Source: Oscillospiraceae bacterium (lineage in GTDB: Bacteria > Bacillota > Clostridia > Oscillospirales > Ruminococcaceae). Taken from it: DNA of 64,000 nucleotides. The notes under the pieces were generated by a model. It was not told where the DNA came from. It made no database searches and was given only the letters and a program-made list of their open reading frames with translations. Both the position numbers and the translations under genes were made by a program. The stretch lies in NCBI GenBank assembly GCA_017439985.1, contig JAFSIC010000007.1:109296-173295 (forward strand), in the 5' to 3' direction. Positions 58,215 through 64,000 of this stretch are shown here, one piece after another; position 1 is the first letter of the stretch; each line of letters begins with the position of its first letter.

Positions 58215-59450
58215 TTACTTTTTGTATCTTTCTCTGTGCTTCACCGCCCAGTCCTCTTTGTTGGTCTGGCGGCAGCGTGCGATAGCCAAGGCATTTTCCG
58301 GAACCTCATCGGTGATGGTGGAACCGGCTGCAGTGTAAGCGCCGTCTTTTACTGTCACCGGAGCCACCAGATTGGTGTTGCAGCCGATGAAAGCATTGTC
58401 GCCAACGGTACAGCGAGCTTTGGTATAACCATTGTAGTTGACGCAAACCACGCCGCAGCCCACGTTGACATGAGAGCCGAAGTCAGAGTCGCCGATGTAA
58501 GTAAGATGCGCCACGCTGGTTGCTTCACCGAGAGTGGAGTTCTTCACTTCCACAAAGTTGCCGATCTTCACCTTATCCTTCAGCACGGATTTCGGACGGA
58601 GATGGCTGTTCGGACCAAGGCGCACGCCGTTGCCCACTTCACTCTGCTCAATGAGGCAGGAATGAATGGTGGTGCTGTCGCCGATGCTGCTGTCCTCGAT
58701 GATGGTGTTCGGACCAATCTGACAGCATTCGCCGATGGTAACATCACCTTTCAGCTGAGTACCCGCATGGATCACGGTATCCATACCTACCTTCGCTCTT
58801 GGAGAGATCAGAACACCATCCAGGCTGGTGAAGCTGACACCCTGTTCCATCAGACGATCAGCCATCATATCACTGGCAAGCTTGTTCAGTTCCAGTAAAT
58901 CGCGGCGACTGTTGACGCTGCGCAGCTGCTCCGTCTGTTTCACCGCATATTCCATGACTTTGAAATCATTGTTCTCCGCTTCCTGGGCAATATGATATAA
59001 ATCTACCTGCTCGCCGCACTCCATAATACGCAGGAACGCTTCCTTGGTAATCCAAGTGATACCGCAAGGCTGTTCCTCATCGACCAATGTGGTCACAGGA
59101 ATCTTACTGCGAACACGATGATCTTCCCAAGCTTCTTTCAGAAGTTTGCTGCTGAGCAGAGGACGCTCACAGGACAGTACCAGGACTTCGCTGCAGTTTG
59201 CTGCTTCTGCAAAGGAAGCAGTGTCGCTGACATAGCGAGCGATGCTGACACCTTCGGATGCCAGCTTATCCTCCACAGCTTTCTGTCCGCCGGTCAGGAC
59301 ACAGATATCTTCGATGCCCATCTGGCGGCAGCAATCCACCGTCCACAGCACCAGCGGCTGGAATAAAACCTCCGCCAGCGCAGCCGGGAATCGGGAATGA
59401 AGATGAGAGCCATCCTTGTTCGCAAGAATAATGGCCGAATATTTTTTCAC
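58215..59450 (-). CDS. glmU: GlmU-like protein with degenerate uridyltransferase domain
   Basis: I start at GTG 59450 (VKKYSAIILANKDG); ATG 59465 five codons upstream is an alternative. Residues about 1-230 have the pyrophosphorylase fold, but the nucleotide loop LAAGxGTRMxSxxPKVL reads LANKDGSHLHSRFPAAL, losing the catalytic Arg and Lys. The C-terminal left-handed beta-helix (about 235-411) looks intact, including the acetyltransferase His region VAHLTYIGDSDFG and NYNGYTKARCTVGDNAFIGCNT. The protein may only acetylate glucosamine-1-phosphate, with UDP transfer done elsewhere. Genomic position before pth and mfd supports the glmU assignment. Confidence 0.85.
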   Translation of the reverse strand: MKKYSAIILANKDGSHLHSRFPAALAEVLFQPLVLWTVDCCRQMGIEDICVLTGGQKAVEDKLASEGVSIARYVSDTASFAEAANCSEVLVLSCERPLLSSKLLKEAWEDHRVRSKIPVTTLVDEEQPCGITWITKEAFLRIMECGEQVDLYHIAQEAENNDFKVMEYAVKQTEQLRSVNSRRDLLELNKLASDMMADRLMEQGVSFTSLDGVLISPRAKVGMDTVIHAGTQLKGDVTIGECCQIGPNTIIEDSSIGDSTTIHSCLIEQSEVGNGVRLGPNSHLRPKSVLKDKVKIGNFVEVKNSTLGEATSVAHLTYIGDSDFGSHVNVGCGVVCVNYNGYTKARCTVGDNAFIGCNTNLVAPVTVKDGAYTAAGSTITDEVPENALAIARCRQTNKEDWAVKHRERYKK

Positions 59451-59893
59451 GCAAAACACTTCCATTTCGCTGTAATCATTGATAAGAAAAGGTTTTTGCC
59501 ACGCAATGCGTGGTTTTCACCCTCAATATTATGGCAATTTTTTGGCTTCAATGCAAGGGGAAATCGCGTTTTTTCACAGTAAATTCACGACTGATCCGCG
59601 TTTTCAGTGGTTTTTACAGGACATATTCGCTGATTTGTCCCCTTTTTTGCAGCAAAATGTACAACTCTAACCCGTTGAAAACATCCGTTTTGGTTAAATC
59701 GTATTGCAAAATGGAAATTTCTATGGATATTTTTCGGACTTGTGTTATAATTATTTTATGAGTCTATTCCTTGGCTGTCAGGCCAATCAATAACTTTATG
59801 TAATTTTTTTAATCGGAGCGGACTTATGGGCAACTTTGCATGGGTTCCTTCCCGGCATTGAAGTTCGCGATGATCAAATGGAGGTAAACAACA
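59451..59893 (+). promoter_or_regulatory. ppdK upstream region
   Basis: These about 440 bases contain no gene. A TATAAT box (59746-59751) has no clear -35 element, and about 130 leader bases separate it from the ppdK ATG. A small TTGGC / GCCAA hairpin lies near 59771-59787. GGAGG at 59879-59883 is the ribosome binding site. Confidence 0.5.
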
Positions 59894-62524
59894 ATGAGCC
59901 ACAAATTCGTTTATTTGTTCTCTGAGGGCAACGGCAAAATGAAAGAGCTGTTGGGCGGTAAGGGCGCAAACCTGGCTGAAATGACCAGACTGGGCATGCC
60001 TGTTCCACAGGGCTTCACCATCTCTACTGAAGCTTGCACCCAGTACTATGAAGACGGTAAAACCATCAGCGCTGATATCGAAGCTCAGATCTTCGAATCT
60101 CTCGCTAAACTGGAAGAAATCGCTGGCAAAAAATTCGGTGACGTAAACAACCCTCTGCTGGTTTCCGTACGTTCCGGTGCTCGCGTTTCCATGCCTGGTA
60201 TGATGGACACCATCCTGAACCTGGGTCTGAACGACGAAGTTGTTGAAGGTTTCGCTAAACTGACCAACAACGAACGTTTTGCTTACGACTCCTATCGCCG
60301 CTTCATCCAGATGTTCTCCGACGTTGTAATGGAAGTTCCAAAACACAACTTCGAAGTAATCATCGACGAGATGAAAGAAGCTAAAGGCGTTAAACTCGAT
60401 ACCGAACTGGATGCTAACGACCTGAAAGAAATGGTAGTTCGCTTCAAAAACTACTACAAAGAGGTTAAAGGCACCGACTTCCCAACCGAACCAAAAGAAC
60501 AGCTGATGGAAGCTGTAAAAGCTGTATTCCGTTCTTGGGATAACCCACGCGCTATCTACTACCGCAAGATGAACGATATCCCATCCAACTGGGGTACTGC
60601 AGTTAACGTTCAGATGATGGTATTCGGTAACACCGGCAACACCTCCGGTACCGGCGTAGCATTCACCCGCGACCCTGCAACCGGCGCGAAAAACCTGTAC
60701 GGTGAATTCCTTGTAAACGCACAGGGCGAAGACGTTGTAGCAGGCGTTCGTACTCCTCAGCACATCGACGAACTGAAAGACATCATGCCAGAAGTTTACT
60801 ATCAGTTCGCTGAAATCGCTAACAATCTGGAAAAACACTACCGCGACATGCAGGACATGGAGTTCACCATTGAAAATGGTAAACTGTTCATGCTCCAGAC
60901 CCGTAACGGTAAACGTACCGCTGCTGCTGCTATCAAGATCGCTTGCGACCTGGTAGACGAAGGCATGATTACCGAAAACGAAGCAGTTTGCATGGTAGAG
61001 CCAAAACAGCTCGACTCCCTGCTGCACCCACAGTTCGATGCTAAAGCACTGAAAGCTGCTCAGGCTATCGGTACCGGTCTGGCTGCTTCCCCAGGTGCTG
61101 CTTGCGGTAAAGTTACCTTCACCGCTGAAGAAGCTGCTGAAAAAGCAAAAGCTGGCGAAAAAGTTATCCTCGTTCGTCTGGAAACCTCTCCAGAAGATAT
61201 CGAAGGTATGAACCTTGCTCAGGGTATCCTGACCGTTCGCGGCGGTATGACCTCTCACGCTGCAGTAGTTGCTCGTGGTATGGGTCGTTGCTGCGTATCC
61301 GGCTGCGGCGATATCATTATGCATGACGAAGAAGGTTACTTCGAACTGGGCGGCAAAAAAATCTGCCGTGACGATTACATCTCCCTCGACGGTTCTACCG
61401 GTAAGATCTACGGCGAAGCAATCCCAACCGTAGAAGCTTCCGTATCCGGTGACTTCGGCCGTCTGATGGCTTGGGCTGACGCTGCTCGTCAGCTGAAAGT
61501 TCGCACCAACGCTGATACTCCTAAAGACGCTGCTCAGGCTATCGCATTCGGCGCTGAAGGTATCGGTCTCTGCCGTACCGAGCATATGTTCTTCGAAGGT
61601 GAACGTATCAAAGCAATCCGCGAAATGATCCTGTCCAAAACCAAAGAACAGCGCGAAGTTGCACTGGCTAAACTGATGCCAATGCAGCAGGGCGACTTTG
61701 AAGGTATCTACGAAGCAATGCAGGGTCACCCTGTAACCATCCGCTTCCTGGACCCACCTCTGCATGAGTTCGTACCTCACACTGCAGAAGAAGTTGAAGA
61801 ACTCTCCAAAGAAATGAACATTTCCGTTGAAGAGATCAACAACGTTATCGCTGGTCTCCACGAATTCAACCCAATGATGGGTCACCGTGGCTGCCGTCTG
61901 GCTGTTTCCTACCCAGAAATTGCTGAAATGCAGACCAAAGCTGTTATCAGCGCTGCTATCAACGTTGCTAAGAAACACCCAGAATGGAATCTGGTTCCAG
62001 AAATCATGATCCCACTGGTAGGCGAAGTGAAAGAGCTGAAATTCGTTAAAGACGTAGTTGTTAAAACTGCTGACGAAACCATCGCTGCTGCTGGCTCCGA
62101 TCTGAAATACCATGTAGGTACCATGATCGAAATCCCACGTGCTGCTCTGACCGCTGACGAAATCGCTAAAGAAGCTGAATTCTTCTCCTTCGGTACTAAT
62201 GACCTGACCCAGATGACCTTCGGCTTCTCCCGTGACGACGCTGGTAAATTCCTCGACTACTACTACACCAACAAGATCTACGAAAGCGATCCATTCGCTA
62301 AACTGGACCAGACCGGTGTTGGTAAACTGGTTGAAATGGCAGCTAAACTGGGTAAACAGACCCGTCCTGACATCAAACTGGGCATCTGCGGCGAACACGG
62401 CGGCGACCCAGCATCCGTAGAATTCTGCCACAAAGCTGGCCTGACCTACGTATCCTGCTCTCCATTCCGCGTTCCAATCGCTCGTCTGGCTGCTGCACAG
62501 GCTGCTATCAAATTCCCAAGATAA
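59894..62524 (+). CDS. ppdK: pyruvate, phosphate dikinase
   Basis: The 876-residue enzyme interconverts pyruvate, ATP and phosphate with PEP, AMP and pyrophosphate. Length and numbering match the Clostridium enzyme. It has an N-terminal ATP-grasp region (KGANLAEMTRLGMPVPQGFTI, SVRSGARVSMPGMMDT) and a central phosphohistidine domain with His455 (GGMTSHAAVVARGMG). The C-terminal barrel carries EGIGLCRTEHMFF, IRFLDPPLHEF and the catalytic Cys in GICGEHGG. Codon use is as uniform as in nifJ. With pyruvate kinase at 17-19 kb it gives a PPi-linked alternative for glycolysis or a route back to PEP. Confidence 0.97.
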   Translation: MSHKFVYLFSEGNGKMKELLGGKGANLAEMTRLGMPVPQGFTISTEACTQYYEDGKTISADIEAQIFESLAKLEEIAGKKFGDVNNPLLVSVRSGARVSMPGMMDTILNLGLNDEVVEGFAKLTNNERFAYDSYRRFIQMFSDVVMEVPKHNFEVIIDEMKEAKGVKLDTELDANDLKEMVVRFKNYYKEVKGTDFPTEPKEQLMEAVKAVFRSWDNPRAIYYRKMNDIPSNWGTAVNVQMMVFGNTGNTSGTGVAFTRDPATGAKNLYGEFLVNAQGEDVVAGVRTPQHIDELKDIMPEVYYQFAEIANNLEKHYRDMQDMEFTIENGKLFMLQTRNGKRTAAAAIKIACDLVDEGMITENEAVCMVEPKQLDSLLHPQFDAKALKAAQAIGTGLAASPGAACGKVTFTAEEAAEKAKAGEKVILVRLETSPEDIEGMNLAQGILTVRGGMTSHAAVVARGMGRCCVSGCGDIIMHDEEGYFELGGKKICRDDYISLDGSTGKIYGEAIPTVEASVSGDFGRLMAWADAARQLKVRTNADTPKDAAQAIAFGAEGIGLCRTEHMFFEGERIKAIREMILSKTKEQREVALAKLMPMQQGDFEGIYEAMQGHPVTIRFLDPPLHEFVPHTAEEVEELSKEMNISVEEINNVIAGLHEFNPMMGHRGCRLAVSYPEIAEMQTKAVISAAINVAKKHPEWNLVPEIMIPLVGEVKELKFVKDVVVKTADETIAAAGSDLKYHVGTMIEIPRAALTADEIAKEAEFFSFGTNDLTQMTFGFSRDDAGKFLDYYYTNKIYESDPFAKLDQTGVGKLVEMAAKLGKQTRPDIKLGICGEHGGDPASVEFCHKAGLTYVSCSPFRVPIARLAAAQAAIKFPR

Positions 62525-62554
62525 TTTCTTCTTTGAGAAATACATAGCATAAGC

Positions 62555-62595
62555 AAATCCCCCTTGTATCGTAATGATACAAGGGGGATTTTATT
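62555..62595. terminator. bidirectional terminator
   Basis: A 16-bp stem AAATCCCCCTTGTATC / GATACAAGGGGGATTT with loop GTAAT, between convergent ppdK and the MATE gene. Confidence 0.88.
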
Positions 62596-62613
62596 ATTTC
62601 AAAACTTATGAAC

Positions 62614-63939
62614 TTATCCCCAAACCTTTGTCTGTCTCCAATACAGGAGCAAACCAAGAGCGCCGGCGATGGTTTCTGAAATCGGGAAGGACAGCCATGT
62701 GTAGTTCAGACCAATCAGGGAGAAAGCCCAGAATATTGGCAGCAGACAGAAAATCTGTCTGGTCAGAGACAGCAGAACGCTGAGCTTTCCGTTGCCGATA
62801 GCCTGGAAAAATACCGGCATAATCAGCGAGAACGTTGCGGAGAAGAAACTGCTGCCGATGATTGGGAAAGCAATACGTCCAATGGCGAATACCTCCGCGC
62901 TTTCCGAAAAGAGTCCGATCAGCTGATTTGGGAAGAAAACAAAGGATACAAAGCCCAGAATCATAAACACCGTGGAGATCAGGAAGGACTCCAGCATGAC
63001 CTTCTTGCAGCGATCAAAGCTCCGCTGTGCATAGTTATAGCTGAGCACCGGAACAATGCAAGTTTGCAGTCCCAGCAAAGGAATAAAGAAGAAGCTCTGC
63101 ATTTTGTAGTACAGACCCAATACAGTAACTGCAGAATCGGAGAAGCCTGCAAGTATCATATTCAGCAGGACGATATATGCAGTGTAAAGAGCCTGCATCA
63201 GAATGGATGGGTAGCCCAGCTTATAAATCTCGATGATGTATTCCTTGATTTCCTCTGCTTTCGGCGGCTTGTAAGCTCCGCCTTTTGCTGTCAGGATCGC
63301 AGCAGTAAACTGACCAAATATGGTTGCAAGCGCAGCACCGGCTACGCCCATCTCGGGGATCGGTCCCCAACCGAAAATCAAAATAGGGTCCAGCACCATA
63401 TTGACCACAGCACCCATAATTTGTGCCATCATCGGCAGGCGCATATTACCTTTGGCCTGATGAACCTTCGACCAGTTTCCCTCCAAAAAGATACCCAAGC
63501 TGCCGATGCAGACAATTCGTCCGTAGGTCACCGCATATTCTACAGCCTGCGGAGATTTTGCGGAGGTCATTACATAGACTCGCATGAGCAAACCGCTAAC
63601 TAAGGCAAATATCGCCCAGGTAATGATGGATAACACCATACCTGTTCCTGCTGTTTTTTCGGCTTCCTCTTTCTTCTGAAAGGCATAAAGCCGAGCCATA
63701 AAGGTATTGACACCGACACCGGTTCCCACTGCCAAAGCGACGATCAGCAGCTGTATCGGAAAAATAACCGACAATGCCGTCAGTGCATCTGCAGAATATC
63801 CACCGACAAAGTAGCTGTCTACGATGTTGTAGAGCGCTTGGATCAGCTGTGCCAGCATAACCGGCGGTGCAATTCTCAGCAAAATTCTGCTGACTCGTTC
63901 CGTACCAAAGAAATCGTTTTCCTGTTTTCGTTCGTCCAT
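62614..63939 (-). CDS. MATE family efflux transporter
   Basis: Starting at MDERKQENDFFGTERV (GGGAGTGG upstream) the protein has about 441 residues and twelve membrane helices. MATE signatures are visible in the two halves: IAPPVMLAQLIQALYNIVDSYFVG and QAKGNMRLPMMAQIMGAVVNMVLDPILIFG, then SYNYAQRSFDRCKKV. These pumps exchange Na+ or H+ for drugs or metabolites. It directly follows the end of a probable MarR regulator gene, which likely controls it. The substrate is unknown. Confidence 0.93.
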   Translation of the reverse strand: MDERKQENDFFGTERVSRILLRIAPPVMLAQLIQALYNIVDSYFVGGYSADALTALSVIFPIQLLIVALAVGTGVGVNTFMARLYAFQKKEEAEKTAGTGMVLSIITWAIFALVSGLLMRVYVMTSAKSPQAVEYAVTYGRIVCIGSLGIFLEGNWSKVHQAKGNMRLPMMAQIMGAVVNMVLDPILIFGWGPIPEMGVAGAALATIFGQFTAAILTAKGGAYKPPKAEEIKEYIIEIYKLGYPSILMQALYTAYIVLLNMILAGFSDSAVTVLGLYYKMQSFFFIPLLGLQTCIVPVLSYNYAQRSFDRCKKVMLESFLISTVFMILGFVSFVFFPNQLIGLFSESAEVFAIGRIAFPIIGSSFFSATFSLIMPVFFQAIGNGKLSVLLSLTRQIFCLLPIFWAFSLIGLNYTWLSFPISETIAGALGLLLYWRQTKVWG

Positions 63940-63941
63940 AT

Positions 63942-64000
63942 CTATTCCACTCCCGTGATGTAGCAAATCATGTTAATCAGCAGCTCATTCAAATCATCAG
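63942..64000 (-). CDS. C-terminal end of an upstream regulator gene (probably MarR family)
   Basis: Only the last 19 codons are inside the window (ending LLINMICYITGVE, then TAG two bases before the MATE ATG). The short helical end and position just before a MATE pump suggest a MarR-type repressor; too little is visible to be sure. Confidence 0.45.
   Translation of the reverse strand, partial: DDLNELLINMICYITGVE

Noticed and set aside
59756-62545. A reading frame of about 929 codons antisense to ppdK
   Set aside because: Same codon-bias effect as for nifJ; no recognisable protein and it covers the ppdK promoter as well.
1-64000. CRISPR arrays, rRNA operons, complete tRNA genes and IS transposases
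   Set aside because: No regularly spaced repeats, rRNA-like stretches, complete cloverleaf or transposase sequence were recognised by reading; a dedicated tRNA/IS search was not possible.

Overview
The window looks like chromosome from an anaerobic, spore-forming-lineage Firmicute of class Clostridia, most likely a gut Oscillospirales/Ruminococcaceae-type bacterium (inference). The evidence is a fermentative pyruvate node (pyruvate kinase with a C-terminal PEP-utiliser domain, pyruvate phosphate dikinase, pyruvate:ferredoxin oxidoreductase, acetate kinase), an AbrB-type regulator, a YtvI-like sporulation permease family member, DUF975 and DUF3006 proteins, strong AGGAGG ribosome binding sites, and TTGACA-N17-TATAAT promoters. 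nifJ, ppdK, ackA and rplJL show the very uniform codon choice of highly expressed genes.

Region 1 (1-7590) is the right-hand part of an integrated mobile element. It carries a membrane-anchored protein of unknown function, a broken copy of a replication gene, a sigma-70-like factor, a HUH rolling-circle Rep protein, and a leftward cassette of small regulatory genes (two XRE repressors, an S24-like protein that appears catalytically dead, small membrane and hypothetical proteins). A divergent XRE regulator is controlled from a promoter region filled with TTGTGCTTTAAGCACAA-type palindromes. A tyrosine integrase lies at the right end. Beyond it are three copies of TTGACCACAC and then a 26-nt 3' end of tRNA-Sec (selC), which I read as the attachment site. 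The left end and the complete selC copy should lie outside the window. Upstream of rep there is a 15-bp inverted repeat and a convincing small counter-transcript with its own promoter and terminator.

Region 2 (7.6-15.3 kb) holds transport operons: a MarR-regulated heterodimeric ABC exporter with one degenerate and one canonical ATP site, and a Crp/Fnr regulator with an SsuA/ThiY-like three-gene importer. Region 3 (15.3-20.3 kb, minus strand) has two tandem lipoprotein class B sortases, pyruvate kinase and YchF. Region 4 (20.5-30.7 kb, plus strand) has a two-component system, a membrane HtrA protease, a NusG-domain-II protein, NifJ and a Cthe_2159-like lipoprotein. Region 5 (30.7-36.4 kb, minus strand) has DUF378, AbrB with a long structured-looking leader, DUF3006 plus a ComEC-like metallo-beta-lactamase, a YgiQ radical SAM protein, and a small operon of a P-loop kinase, a membrane-anchored protein and DUF402.

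Region 6 (36.5-42.1 kb) has an isolated rplJ-rplL pair with an L10 leader, DUF975, a DUF885 lipoprotein and an MFS transporter that seems to start at AUC. Region 7 (42.1-50 kb) has a HEPN/MNT-like pair with a degenerate MNT partner, acetate kinase next to tmcAL, aspartokinase next to an ACT-domain protein, and a YtvI-like permease. Region 8 (50-64 kb) has a PrsA-like lipoprotein, and an operon in which an ArsR repressor is fused in frame to a CobW GTPase followed by a thioredoxin-like protein and a YraQ/ArsP-like permease. It continues with mfd, pth, a glmU whose uridyltransferase motif is degraded, ppdK, and a MATE pump with the tail of a probable MarR regulator at the window edge.

The most unusual loci are the ArsR-CobW fusion operon, the HEPN/degenerate-MNT pair, the Rep counter-transcript with the selC attachment site, the AUC-start transporter and the degenerate GlmU. 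No CRISPR array, rRNA or complete tRNA gene was seen.
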